This document shows, one piece after another, positions 45,209 through 55,032 of a DNA stretch of 64,000 nt. Position numbers and translations under genes: made by a program. The stretch's first letter is position 1, and every line of letters starts with the position of its first letter. Source of the DNA: Mucilaginibacter sp. (GTDB taxonomy: Bacteria > Bacteroidota > Bacteroidia > Sphingobacteriales > Sphingobacteriaceae); assembly GCA_030445275.1 (NCBI GenBank), contig JAUCSE010000041.1, positions 35,448 to 99,447 of the forward strand. Direction: 5' to 3'. Below the pieces are notes generated by a model. The model was not told the DNA's origin, searched no databases, and saw only the letters and a program-made list of their open reading frames with translations.

Positions 45209-47404
45209 TTAATTCAACGTTTCCAATTCCAATTGATTTTTGATAAGCTTATAATATTGTTTTTTTGACCAAAGCAGCTCCTGATGACTTCCCATCTCAA
45301 TGATCTCGCCATCAGACAACACCACAATCTGGTGGGCGTTCCTGATCGTACTTAACCTGTGGGCAACAATAACTACTGTTTTTCCTTTAAAAAAATCGCC
45401 CAGGTTTTTTAAAATCTGGCTTTCATTATTTGCATCCAGTGAGTTTGTCGCTTCGTCAAAAAATAAAAAATCCGGGTTTTTATAAACGGCCCTTGCAATC
45501 AGTATTCTTTGTCGTTGCCCTTGGCTAAGACCAACCCCTTCGTTTCCTATTTTGGTATTATATCCCAATGGTAATGAGTCAATAAAATCATTTATTGCGG
45601 CTATTTTTACCGCATGTTTCATTTTTGCCATATCAACATCATCGTCAATTAATGAAATATTTTTAAGGATAGAATCGGAAAAAATGTACCCATCCTGCAG
45701 AACCGTACCACAGTTTAACCGCCAGGTTGAAGGGCTTATACTTTGAAAAGACTCATCGCCAATTTTTATTTCACCGGTAGTTGCCTGGTGGCTTTTCAAA
45801 AGGAGTTTGAGTAAAGTGGTTTTCCCGCTGCCGCTGGATCCTACTATCGCGGTTATCTTTCCCTGGGGAATATGAAGATTAATGTTTTTTAGTACCATTT
45901 GATTTTCAACTCCAGGATAAGAAAAGCTAACATTTTTCATGGTAAGGTTCTTATCCGTACCTAATTGGTACGAAAACCTATTTCCGGTGGGCTCTTCATC
46001 ACTTAATGAATTGATATCAGAAAGTCTTTCCAAACTTAATTTAGCATCTTGACCGCTTTGCAAAAAGTTTACTAGCTGTTCAATGGGGCCATTCAAAATT
46101 CCTACAATATATTCAATGGCTACCATCTGGCCAAGCGTAAGATCGCCCTTGATCACTGACGTTGCAGCAATAAAAGTGATGAATATATTTTTGGCCTGAT
46201 TAATAAATGTGGCGCCCTGCTGCTGGTAAGTATTTAAACTCAGGCTTTTTATATTCAGTTTAAACAAGCGTGCCTGCAGGCTTTCCCATTCCCATCTTTT
46301 AGAAACCTCGCACAGGTTCATTTTTATTTCTTCCATACCGGTTATCAGCTCTACTGTTTTATTCTGGCTGATAGCAGCGATCTCAAACTTTTGATAATCG
46401 ATCTTTTTTCTCTTTTTCATAAATAGGAGCACCCAGGCTACGTAAAAAATACTGCCGGCCAGGAAAATCAAAAAAATTATTTTGTTATAAATCAGTAATA
46501 CCAGGCCAAAAAAAAGCAGGTTTACCAAGGAGAAAAAAGTATTGATGGAGGTACCGGTCAGAAAAGACTCAATTCTTTTATGGTCGTTGATCCTTTGCAT
46601 GATATCGCCGATCAGCTTGGTGTCAAAAAAAGAAACGGGGAGTCGCATTAATTTGGCAAGGAAATCAGACAGGATATTTACATTGATCCGTGAACTAATA
46701 TGCAGTAGTATCCATACCCTAAAAAAATCAAGCGACATGCTCCCCAGGAAAAGCGATAGCTGTGCCAGCAAAATGATGTATATATAATTTATTTGCCGCG
46801 TAAGAATCCCTTTATCTACAATTGATTGGGTTAAGAACGGGAAAATGAACTGAAGAACGCTTGCAGTAAATATGGTAATGCATAATTGATATAATAATTT
46901 TTTGTGGCGTTGCAGGTATTTAAGCAATAACGAAAATCCATTTACGCCATCTTCCTTTTCGCCTTGATTTTCCAACAGCCGGTCTGTCGGCTCCAGAAAC
47001 AAAACTACTCCTTCACCTTCGCCATTATTACTTGTACTAATCCAGCTTTTCAGGAAATCAGCTTTTTTGTATACGATTTTTCCCTTACCAGGATCGGCTA
47101 TATAAAAGCGCTGACGGGATATTTTATAAAGTACAACAAAATGGTTTTGGTTCCAATGGAGTATGCAGGGAAGAAGGGCGTGATTAACCAATGTTTCGTA
47201 AGTGATTTTTGCCCCCGTTGATTTAAAGCCGAGTGATTCCGACGCTTTGCTAATGCTCAGCATAGATACACCATCTTTACTTACCTTGGTTAGTCTTTTC
47301 AAGTTGGCCATTGAAAAAGTGCACCCGTAGTGCTTCGCTATCATACGTATACATGACGGACCGCAATCCATGGTGTCATGTTGTTGATAAAATGGAAATC
47401 TCAT
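45209..47404 (-). CDS. lanT: peptidase-containing ABC exporter (C39 PCAT)
   Basis: 731 residues. The C39 peptidase domain (1-135) shows Cys14 in DTMDCGPSC, His88 in NQNHFVVLY and Asp104 in IADPGKG, a complete catalytic set. Six transmembrane helices occupy about 165-440. The nucleotide-binding domain has GSSGSGKTTLLKLL, LSQGQRQRILIARA, FLFFDEATNSLD and AHRLSTI. It cleaves the double-Gly leader and exports the core. It is convergent with the GT operon and 3 bases after LanC on the same strand. Intact throughout. Confidence 0.96.
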   Translation of the reverse strand: MRFPFYQQHDTMDCGPSCIRMIAKHYGCTFSMANLKRLTKVSKDGVSMLSISKASESLGFKSTGAKITYETLVNHALLPCILHWNQNHFVVLYKISRQRFYIADPGKGKIVYKKADFLKSWISTSNNGEGEGVVLFLEPTDRLLENQGEKEDGVNGFSLLLKYLQRHKKLLYQLCITIFTASVLQFIFPFLTQSIVDKGILTRQINYIYIILLAQLSLFLGSMSLDFFRVWILLHISSRINVNILSDFLAKLMRLPVSFFDTKLIGDIMQRINDHKRIESFLTGTSINTFFSLVNLLFFGLVLLIYNKIIFLIFLAGSIFYVAWVLLFMKKRKKIDYQKFEIAAISQNKTVELITGMEEIKMNLCEVSKRWEWESLQARLFKLNIKSLSLNTYQQQGATFINQAKNIFITFIAATSVIKGDLTLGQMVAIEYIVGILNGPIEQLVNFLQSGQDAKLSLERLSDINSLSDEEPTGNRFSYQLGTDKNLTMKNVSFSYPGVENQMVLKNINLHIPQGKITAIVGSSGSGKTTLLKLLLKSHQATTGEIKIGDESFQSISPSTWRLNCGTVLQDGYIFSDSILKNISLIDDDVDMAKMKHAVKIAAINDFIDSLPLGYNTKIGNEGVGLSQGQRQRILIARAVYKNPDFLFFDEATNSLDANNESQILKNLGDFFKGKTVVIVAHRLSTIRNAHQIVVLSDGEIIEMGSHQELLWSKKQYYKLIKNQLELETLN

Positions 47405-47406
47405 GT

Positions 47407-48564
47407 TTAAGGGATAAGTAAGGAAGTCCAGTTATTAATTTGCCGATTGTACCGTTCATCCAGAAGAAATAATTTAGCGCCGGCGCTGCCATTCAGCAGT
47501 GCACCTGATGCCTTACCATATCCGGGGTCGCTGGCAAAGTATGTATTAGTTTCGTCCAGCCAATAGCGGTAGCTTTCATGGTAATGCCCCGAAGCCGTCA
47601 TTTGGTAAAGCTTTTTGTAAACAGCAGCCAGGCCTGATGTACCATGGCAAAAGAATGGGTTATCAACTTTGGTTTCAACCCCGTGTTTTCTTTTAGTAGT
47701 TACTTGTCCTGTTTCGTTACCTATGGCCAGAAGCTCCTTTTCATTCAGTAACATACCAGCCTTGGTAAATAAATAAGCCATATTTAAATCGCCTATGCAC
47801 CAGGCCAGGCGTGATTTGTACCATTCTTTGTAGTGCTGGCCATCATTAATATCGGGATCCTTTATAAATGAAGGGAAAATACAAAATTCACCCTCATTAA
47901 AGCGGATTGGCTTTTTATGAGCCAGTATATAATCTAAAGCGGTAAGTAAATAACTTCGCAGGTTGGCATTAGGAGCATCCTGGTAATAATTCAGTAATAC
48001 GTTAATTAAGCCGGAAAGTCCGTGCGACATGCTGAAGTTAATATAGTGCTGCGTGATGCCCAGCTTTACCAGGTGAACCGGTTCGCTAGGATAATGAAAC
48101 CCTTTCTCCTGACTTAAAGTTCTAGACATAACACGATCGATCAGATCGCCCGAGAGTGATTTAGTTGATGATATTCTGCTGAAGTAATGCAATACACCTG
48201 ATACACCGTTAGAGAATCCCAGGTTGCCATCATGTACTGCATCAAGGCTCAATTCATAGATTAGCTGGTCAAACCCAGGAATGATATCATCTATTTCTAT
48301 ATCAATGATATCTAATTCTTTTAAATAAGATAAGGTGTATCCAAGGCCGCTTAATCCGTAAGAGATAGATATGTTACTTAGGGTAGATTCCGTCTCAAGA
48401 TTTTCTACCACTTTGTTTAAAATAGCAACACCTTTATTATAAGACTTTACGTCTTTGTAAGTCATAAAATGATAGAAATGATATATAGACATGCCTAAAT
48501 TTCCATCAAATAGCCCATCCTCAGGCAGATACGATAAATCCATTAATTTTTTTTTATTTTCCAA
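47407..48564 (-). CDS. lanC: LanC-family lanthionine cyclase
   Basis: 385 residues. The (alpha/alpha) toroid repeats are seen in GNLGMSIYHFYHF, ISYGLSGLGYTLSYL, GFSNGVSGVLHYF, SMSHGLSGLINVLL and LLNGSAGAKLFLL. Zinc ligands are present: Cys256 in AWCIGDLN and Cys306-His307 in FFCHGTSG. It adds Cys thiols to dehydrated residues to make (methyl)lanthionine rings. Transcribed divergently from LanB copy 2, with a 102-base shared promoter region. All expected catalytic residues are present. Confidence 0.94.
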   Translation of the reverse strand: MENKKKLMDLSYLPEDGLFDGNLGMSIYHFYHFMTYKDVKSYNKGVAILNKVVENLETESTLSNISISYGLSGLGYTLSYLKELDIIDIEIDDIIPGFDQLIYELSLDAVHDGNLGFSNGVSGVLHYFSRISSTKSLSGDLIDRVMSRTLSQEKGFHYPSEPVHLVKLGITQHYINFSMSHGLSGLINVLLNYYQDAPNANLRSYLLTALDYILAHKKPIRFNEGEFCIFPSFIKDPDINDGQHYKEWYKSRLAWCIGDLNMAYLFTKAGMLLNEKELLAIGNETGQVTTKRKHGVETKVDNPFFCHGTSGLAAVYKKLYQMTASGHYHESYRYWLDETNTYFASDPGYGKASGALLNGSAGAKLFLLDERYNRQINNWTSLLIP

Positions 48565-48666
48565 GATATAGTTTATAAAATATAGAATTAAAAATCATAG
48601 ATTAGTATTCCCTAATATAGATATCAATTTAGATTTTAAAGACTTTTTATTATAAATAATTTATTA

Positions 48667-51600
48667 ATGTTTTTACAATCACCCGAATTTTACCTTTTAC
48701 GAACACCTGTCAATACTATCAATCGTTTATCTGCTACTAAAGATAAATCTGCCGATAATTTATTAGAAACATTCTCTGTTGATCCAGTTTTTATGGAAGG
48801 GCTCTTTGTAGCATCTCCCGAATTGTATCATAGCTATCAAAAATATCTTTTGGGCGACAGCCTAAACCCGGCAGCTAAAGAAAAATTGTTCAACGCTGTT
48901 TATAAATATTTTATCAGGTATTGTTCAAAATCTACACCTTTTGGCCTCTTTGCCGGATTTGCTTATGGTGTATTTGTCAATGAAGAAAACATTAAATTAA
49001 AAAAACCGCATCAGCATACTCGCAGCCTCAGGCTGGATATGAGTTATGTGGTGGCCCTATGCGATGCATTAGGTAGGATGCCGCAAATCAGGGAGCAGGT
49101 AAAATACTATCCTAACAATACAAGTTATAAGCTGGAAGATAAGCTGTTCTATATCGATTTTTCGGTTGATGAGTTTATAAAAACTTACCGGCTTTCTTCG
49201 GTAGACGCATCTGAATACCTGGAGGGTATAGCCGCAATTTGCAAGAAAGGGAGCCCCCTGGAGGGTATATATTCATTCCTGGAAGAAAAGGGCATTTCCC
49301 ACCCGCAGGCCGTGAGCTATGTTGACGAGCTCATCGATAATAAAATTCTACTTAGCGAACTTGAGCCTACAGTTGTTGGCTTGAATAACCTGGATAAAGT
49401 GATCAGTATTGTCTGCTCTTTTAAAGGGATTGATCACATTAAAGATATTCTTTCAGCTATTAGTCATTTGATGTTATCATCTGGTGATATGTTAACCAAA
49501 AGCCAGGAAGTTAAAAAGTTACTGTCTGAGCTCATTGTAGTTGACAATGATAAAAACCTGTTTCAGCTGGATCTGGAATTGGAAACCGCGAGTAACAAAA
49601 TTAGTCGGGAAACTATAGATAGGTTCAGGCCAGAGCTGGAGGCTGTTTTTTTGGCATTGGCTTACCCATATAAAAATAGCAGGCTGGAAGAGTTTAAACG
49701 CGCCTACCTGGAAAGATATGAAGGGAACGAAATGCCACTGTCACAGGTGCTCGACCCTGTTTACGGCCTGGGATACGATCCGGAGTCAAGCTCAGATGAA
49801 GTGGATGATATTGATCTGATCAAAGATCTGCCGGCCGGAACACCGCAAAAAAAAGAACATCAGACCGACCGGTTAAGTGAACTGAGGCTGAAAAAACTTG
49901 CAGAAGCTTTAAAATATGGCAGGCATTCCGTAACTGTAACAGCCGAGGAGCTGACTCAATTAAAGCAGGACATTCCTTACAATAAGCTGCCCGAGTCGTT
50001 TTACATCGCAGGCTCACTTATAAAAATTAATGGCGAGGAAAATTCCGGTTACAAGCTATCGCTTCCGTTATTTATCGGCTCATCGGGAGCCAACCTTCTC
50101 AATCGCTTTGCTTCTGCCAGCCCGGCAAACCGTCAGAAAATAAAGCGCTATATAAAGGTTGAAGAATCTTTTCAAAAAGAAAAGATCTATGCCGAGATAG
50201 TTCATCTGCCGCAACCCAGGATAGGGAATGTTTTGTTGAGACCCAGTACCCGGGCGTATGAAATTCCTTATCTAGGAGCATCAAACCTGCCTGCAGACAA
50301 TCAGATACTTATAAGCGATCTGCTCGTTTCTATTAACAAAGGCAAGGTGGTTTTAAGATCGATAAAACATAATCGGGAGGTTTTACCTAAACTCACTACC
50401 GCCCACATGTACATGACGGGGCTTAACGTGTACAAGTTTCTGGGCGATGTGCAAAAGCAGGATGTATATGATTATTATACATGGGATTGGAAAGAATTGA
50501 CTAATCATGAGTTTTTGCCACGCATAGAGACCCGAAGTATTATCCTGTCGCCGGCGAGGTGGCGGATATCCCGGGAGATGGTAAAGGCTAATACATCGGT
50601 TGCCGAATTTGCCGAAAAACTCCGGGCTATTACTCCGGTATTACCAAGGTGGTTCTTTGTTATCGAAGTTGATCTGGAGCTACTGATTGACCTGGAAAAC
50701 GGCCATAGTTTAGGTATTTTGCTTAACCTGCTTCAGAAATATCCTAAGCTGGAATTAAAAGAATGCACTCAGGACCCCGAAAACAGCCTGGCGACATCAG
50801 CCCTAGGCGGGCATTTTCATGAGTTCATTATACCTTATCATAAAATTCCCCTTCCTATACCCGAGAATGTATCGCTGCTAAAAAAAACAAGCCGCCCAGC
50901 GAGCATCAACATCCCAATGGCTTACGCACTGGGATCAGAATGGTTATTCTTAAAGATATATTGTGGAACCGAGACCGCTGACTTTATTCTGAATGCCCTG
51001 CGGCCATATATCGAAAAATGGCTTCATTTTGGCATCATTGATAAATGGTTTTTTATCAGATATCATGACCCTGGATATCATCTCCGCATTCGCTTTCATA
51101 GCCATCTGGTTGATTTTTATGGATTTATCATCCGGGATATCAATCAACTGATCCAACCTTTGACGGAGTCGGGTAAGGTTGCTTCATTGGTAACAGGCAA
51201 TTATGTGAGGGAGATAGCCAGATACGGAGCCGAAAACATGAACAGCTTTGAAGAGTTGAGTTTTTGGGATAGCATGACAGTGGTTAATGTATTGTATCAG
51301 TTAAAGAAAAACACGCAGGAACACTTACGATGGCTGCTGATCCTGAAAAACATAGATGCCTTGCTGAATGATCTGGGCTTTGATCTTCATCAAAAACTTG
51401 AGTACGTAAAAAGATATAAAACAGGCTTGTTTAATGAAATTAATGCCGATAACAGCCTGAATAAAGAGCTCAATATGCAATACCGTCAGCGCGATCAACA
51501 GGTATCATCCTTTCTTGACGGGAAGCAGGATAAGCAAAACGGGCTGCTCTCTTATACCCGGTATTTTAAAAAACGGGCACAACAATCCAGGAAGTATTTT

Positions 51601-51831
51601 AAGGAGATTATGGCGAATGAAAAAAAATCAGGAAATCAATATTTAAAAGAAATACAGTTTGGAATTATTCATTTGTCAATAAACAGGTTGTGTAAATCAG
51701 CTCCGCGGCAGCACGAGCTCGTATTTTATCATCACCTTGAGGTTTATTACACCATTCAGATCAACAAACAAAAAAGCAATAAAAAAGCGGATGCCACAGC
51801 TTACGGAACAACCATACAGCAACCAGTTTAA
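48667..51831 (+). CDS. lanB: class I lantibiotic dehydratase LanB, copy 2
   Basis: 1054 residues. N-terminal motif KYFIRYCSKSTPFGLFAGF at about residues 77-95; the usual Arg before STPFGL is Lys here, a conservative change. C-terminal elimination domain has SEWLFLKIYCGTE, DKWFFIRYHDPGYHLRIRF and NYVREIARYG. It dehydrates Ser and Thr of a precursor. The HlyD-like gene overlaps its 3' end by 41 bases, and the LanB-C-like and methyltransferase genes follow. Divergent from lanC, so this is probably the dehydratase of the lanA product. Confidence 0.92.
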   Translation: MFLQSPEFYLLRTPVNTINRLSATKDKSADNLLETFSVDPVFMEGLFVASPELYHSYQKYLLGDSLNPAAKEKLFNAVYKYFIRYCSKSTPFGLFAGFAYGVFVNEENIKLKKPHQHTRSLRLDMSYVVALCDALGRMPQIREQVKYYPNNTSYKLEDKLFYIDFSVDEFIKTYRLSSVDASEYLEGIAAICKKGSPLEGIYSFLEEKGISHPQAVSYVDELIDNKILLSELEPTVVGLNNLDKVISIVCSFKGIDHIKDILSAISHLMLSSGDMLTKSQEVKKLLSELIVVDNDKNLFQLDLELETASNKISRETIDRFRPELEAVFLALAYPYKNSRLEEFKRAYLERYEGNEMPLSQVLDPVYGLGYDPESSSDEVDDIDLIKDLPAGTPQKKEHQTDRLSELRLKKLAEALKYGRHSVTVTAEELTQLKQDIPYNKLPESFYIAGSLIKINGEENSGYKLSLPLFIGSSGANLLNRFASASPANRQKIKRYIKVEESFQKEKIYAEIVHLPQPRIGNVLLRPSTRAYEIPYLGASNLPADNQILISDLLVSINKGKVVLRSIKHNREVLPKLTTAHMYMTGLNVYKFLGDVQKQDVYDYYTWDWKELTNHEFLPRIETRSIILSPARWRISREMVKANTSVAEFAEKLRAITPVLPRWFFVIEVDLELLIDLENGHSLGILLNLLQKYPKLELKECTQDPENSLATSALGGHFHEFIIPYHKIPLPIPENVSLLKKTSRPASINIPMAYALGSEWLFLKIYCGTETADFILNALRPYIEKWLHFGIIDKWFFIRYHDPGYHLRIRFHSHLVDFYGFIIRDINQLIQPLTESGKVASLVTGNYVREIARYGAENMNSFEELSFWDSMTVVNVLYQLKKNTQEHLRWLLILKNIDALLNDLGFDLHQKLEYVKRYKTGLFNEINADNSLNKELNMQYRQRDQQVSSFLDGKQDKQNGLLSYTRYFKKRAQQSRKYFKEIMANEKKSGNQYLKEIQFGIIHLSINRLCKSAPRQHELVFYHHLEVYYTIQINKQKSNKKADATAYGTTIQQPV

Positions 51832-52495
51832 CGATATTATTGGCGAACCACCAGGATGGATCATACGTGGCGGAGTGCTGGCGGTGCTACTGGTTTGGCT
51901 GGTTGTGTTCCTGATCAGTATAGCGCTGCCTGTTCCGGAAGCAGCCCAATCGGCTATACGCATCATACCTGATACACAGGCGGGCCTGATCATCAATCAG
52001 GAAGATTCTGTTCGTATCTCATTGGCCAGGATAAGCAATCATGTCCGTGTTAAAAAAGGAGAAGACCTGTTTGTTTTGGAAGGAAAAAACAGACGGGTGA
52101 TCAGGAGCCCTAAAGACGGATGGGTTTTATTTGAACAATACAACTCACCGGATTCCTATCTCAAAAAAGGGGACACTATAGCTACCATTATTAATCCGCC
52201 GGCTTATTATTACGGTTATACTCAAATAGGTGCTGATCAGGGAAAAAGTATTTGTAAGGGCGATAATGTTAACATTTCTTTATTTGGTTACCCACCAATG
52301 GAATACGGTTACATTAAAGGAACCGTATATGAGGTTTTGTTAAAGGAAAGCGGTAGGGTATGCTACGTACAGGTAAGGATTCCCGGATCGCTGGTCACTA
52401 CTTTTCATAAAAACATCCCGTTTAATACTGTAATGACAGGGCAATCGAATTTTATATTTAAAGGCAAAAGCATTTTTCAACATTTAACGCAATAA
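51791..52495 (+). CDS. HlyD-like periplasmic adaptor
   Basis: 234 residues from the ATG at 51791 (an in-frame ATG at 51737 lies further inside the LanB gene). One N-terminal helix at about 25-50 (GVLAVLLVWLVVFLISIALP), then a short lipoyl/barrel-sandwich hybrid (VRVKKGEDLFVLEGKN, VIRSPKDGWVLFEQY, YLKKGDTIATII) and a beta-barrel ending in KGTVYEVLLKESG. No long coiled coil is visible, so it is a reduced membrane-fusion type. Likely links the C39 exporter to the outer envelope. Confidence 0.85.
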   Translation: MPQLTEQPYSNQFNDIIGEPPGWIIRGGVLAVLLVWLVVFLISIALPVPEAAQSAIRIIPDTQAGLIINQEDSVRISLARISNHVRVKKGEDLFVLEGKNRRVIRSPKDGWVLFEQYNSPDSYLKKGDTIATIINPPAYYYGYTQIGADQGKSICKGDNVNISLFGYPPMEYGYIKGTVYEVLLKESGRVCYVQVRIPGSLVTTFHKNIPFNTVMTGQSNFIFKGKSIFQHLTQ

Positions 52496-52499
52496 TAAC

Positions 52500-53444
52500 A
52501 TGATCATTTATATTTCGCTGTTTTATTCAAAGTCATATTGGGGTGCCCTGGCCCGGTCTGTTATCACAGCGATGAACATGCTGGAAAAGCAAAAACAGAT
52601 CAAAGCATTTAATGTCATTTTCGGTACCGAACGGGGAGACAATATCAGCCTGGTGATCTATACAGCGGGAGTAAACGAAAAAAAAGCATGTTTGGATTAT
52701 TTAAAACCCTACTTCCACGAGTTTTTCACAAAGCAACCGTCCCCTCAAAACAACTCTGGATTAGCCCGCACGGAATTATTCATGAACTTTCCTAACAATT
52801 CCATACAATTTAATCTTTATAAGAACGACTTTATCCCAGAGAATCAAGAACCAGACCTTACCGTTGAACACTTTGCCGGTCTTTCCAGGCTGTTTTTAGC
52901 CAACCTGCCCAAAAAAAGCTTTAGGCAATGGCTGAGTGAGCCGGTAACAGGTTTATTCATTAGCCAGGCGCTACTACTGAAAGCTTTTGAAGTTGATCCG
53001 GATGAAGGGCGCCGGATTTTTAAATATTTGCTTTTACAGGTTAACCGCGAACTTCGTTACTATGATACCCTGTATTTAGGTACGGTTGAATCAACAGCGG
53101 CTATGACTCAAAAAAACATGCAGCTTGAATTTGAACAGAACAGCGAATTTTTAACCGATGTGCTTGTTTCTATATTTGATACTCCGGCCGATGACCTGGT
53201 ATTTGATGATGATTTTTATAATACCTACTACCGGTTATGCTGCAATTCATATTCCGGATTTTTAGCGCAGCATCGAATAAGCGGCAAATTAACGGAAAGC
53301 CAGCAAAAAAAGAAAAAAAACTGGTTACAGCAGGTTATAAGATCGCAGATCGGGTTACTTGGGCTTCCGCCGGCCAATGAATTATTACTGTTCTATTTTT
53401 CAAAAAAAGCTTTTCATGTTTACCACGAACTGGAGGTATCCTGA
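52500..53444 (+). CDS. stand-alone LanB C-terminal-domain-like protein, copy 2
   Basis: 314 residues, homologous to the 26695-27561 protein. YISLFYSKSYWGALARSVI, FNVIFGTERGDNISLVIYT and LFMNFPNNSIQFNLYKNDF align to W, RYxDPxxHLRxRF and YxREIxRYG of SpaB_C. The C-terminal LPPANELLLFYFSKKAFHVYHE resembles the close of LanB. The Arg/His of the elimination site are replaced. It follows the HlyD gene by 4 bases and precedes the methyltransferase by 58. Likely a partner of LanB copy 2 rather than a full enzyme. Confidence 0.72.
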   Translation: MIIYISLFYSKSYWGALARSVITAMNMLEKQKQIKAFNVIFGTERGDNISLVIYTAGVNEKKACLDYLKPYFHEFFTKQPSPQNNSGLARTELFMNFPNNSIQFNLYKNDFIPENQEPDLTVEHFAGLSRLFLANLPKKSFRQWLSEPVTGLFISQALLLKAFEVDPDEGRRIFKYLLLQVNRELRYYDTLYLGTVESTAAMTQKNMQLEFEQNSEFLTDVLVSIFDTPADDLVFDDDFYNTYYRLCCNSYSGFLAQHRISGKLTESQQKKKKNWLQQVIRSQIGLLGLPPANELLLFYFSKKAFHVYHELEVS

Positions 53445-53502
53445 TAAGACCGGAGTTTATATTAAGCAGCCATAAAATATTTCTACTATTAATTCAGCAA
53501 CT

Positions 53503-54960
53503 ATGAATACAATTCAGGAACAGGAAGTAATTTCTTTTGAAGATTCCATCAGAAGGCACCTGTATTTTTCTATGATAGAGGTGAAAAAAAACTTTTTAGA
53601 TTTCGAAAGTGAAAACTTGTACTGGGCCTTTAACGATGTTGACCGCCAGTTATGTATCGCTCTATTTGGCAAAGCCGGGAGTGAGGGCTTATCTGAAAAT
53701 GAGATCTATGAGATTATTGATGGGCGAAGGACCAACGCTGTAGATCTGATCGCTTATAAAGATACTGCCTCTGCAGCCTTTTTACAACAGTCGTCATTTA
53801 CAAAAACAGCATCCATATTTTATAATCTTTTTGATACGGATGGTTTATCGGCCGAAAATGTGCTTGCTGCTGATGGGTTTAATTTGAAAAATATTGATGG
53901 ATCAGAAGATCTGAAAGCGATGCTGAAGGCCTATCCGGAATTTCCCGCCGAGAATACTATAGAAGGCCTCGACTCGCTATTCACCAAACCCTATTTTTCG
54001 GCCTTGAGTTTCGCTAACGATAAAGTCGGCGATACGACGCTGGCCTTGCTATGTTTCAGCTTTGAGGATCTGGTTGTGGCCGAATTGCTGGAATTATCCG
54101 GTTTGGCCAGCGATCATATGGAAATGATCATAGAAAGTCTTAAAATCAAGCTTAATATAAATAATAAACCACTACTGCTTGTTACCACAAAGGATATTAT
54201 ACCGGTTTTGGGCAAGGAAACACCCTATGCAAGTATAGTGCTTGACCACTTTACCTGTATAGGTAAAATAAAAAAAGAAGAGGTTCCTGTTACGATGCCG
54301 CTTTGTGGTGTGCTTAAAAAGAAACTGGACTATTTTGAAAGCCTGTACTATCTGAGTCAGTCGGGTTTACCAAAACATAATGATCTGCCAAAAAACTGGG
54401 ACTCTTTCGCAGCCTTATCGGCAATTATGAACCATACTGCTGTCAACCGGAAATCAAATATACTTGATGCCGGCGGCGAATACTACTCGGCCATTATGCA
54501 TCAGCTGGCTTCTTTTGACTTTGAAAATTTATACTGTATCAATACGGTTTTCAAAAAGCCCTCATCAATAGGCAGGATAAAATATATTCCGGGTGATGTA
54601 ACCGCGACAGATTTCGAAGATAAAACCTTTAAGGCCATAACTTGTCTTAGCGTGATTGAACACGGAGTTAATATCGAAATGTTTTTTGCCGAAAGCAGCA
54701 GGATACTTACCGACGATGGCCTTTTGTTTATTTCAACAGATTACTGGAACACCCCTGTTAAAACAGATGGTAAAGAAGCTTATGGTGTGCCGGTTAAAAT
54801 ATTTGATCAGCAGAATATGGAGCAAATGGTACTGACAGCCGAAAAGTATGGCTTATATCTGGCGGAGCCCATTAATTATAAATGCGGGCATAAGGTAGTT
54901 CAATGGGAAGAAATGAGATATACCTTTATTTACCTCACCTTTTACAAAAAAGCTCAGTAA
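53503..54960 (+). CDS. two-domain protein with C-terminal SAM methyltransferase
   Basis: 485 residues. Residues 1-315 form a large N-terminal region I do not recognise, rich in helices (IRRHLYFSMIEVKKNFLDFE, YEIIDGRRTNAVDLIAYKD). The C-terminal domain is a class I methyltransferase: SNILDAGGEYYSAIMHQLA as motif I at about 320-338, ITCLSVIEHGVNIEMF at about 382, and LFISTDYW. It is last in the LanB copy 2 operon, so it could methylate the peptide. A clear terminator follows. Confidence 0.75.
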   Translation: MNTIQEQEVISFEDSIRRHLYFSMIEVKKNFLDFESENLYWAFNDVDRQLCIALFGKAGSEGLSENEIYEIIDGRRTNAVDLIAYKDTASAAFLQQSSFTKTASIFYNLFDTDGLSAENVLAADGFNLKNIDGSEDLKAMLKAYPEFPAENTIEGLDSLFTKPYFSALSFANDKVGDTTLALLCFSFEDLVVAELLELSGLASDHMEMIIESLKIKLNINNKPLLLVTTKDIIPVLGKETPYASIVLDHFTCIGKIKKEEVPVTMPLCGVLKKKLDYFESLYYLSQSGLPKHNDLPKNWDSFAALSAIMNHTAVNRKSNILDAGGEYYSAIMHQLASFDFENLYCINTVFKKPSSIGRIKYIPGDVTATDFEDKTFKAITCLSVIEHGVNIEMFFAESSRILTDDGLLFISTDYWNTPVKTDGKEAYGVPVKIFDQQNMEQMVLTAEKYGLYLAEPINYKCGHKVVQWEEMRYTFIYLTFYKKAQ

Positions 54961-54979
54961 GAAATATTACTGAGCTTTT
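54948..54979 (+). terminator. terminator after the methyltransferase
   Basis: Perfect 13-base arms 54948-54960 and 54967-54979 with a 6-base loop; the stem begins in the end of the gene and is followed by T-rich bases. It ends the LanB copy 2 operon. Confidence 0.88.
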
Positions 54980-55032
54980 GTTAAAACTTAATTATCCTGA
55001 AACAGTAAATGTGCAAGCCTTAGTATGATCTG

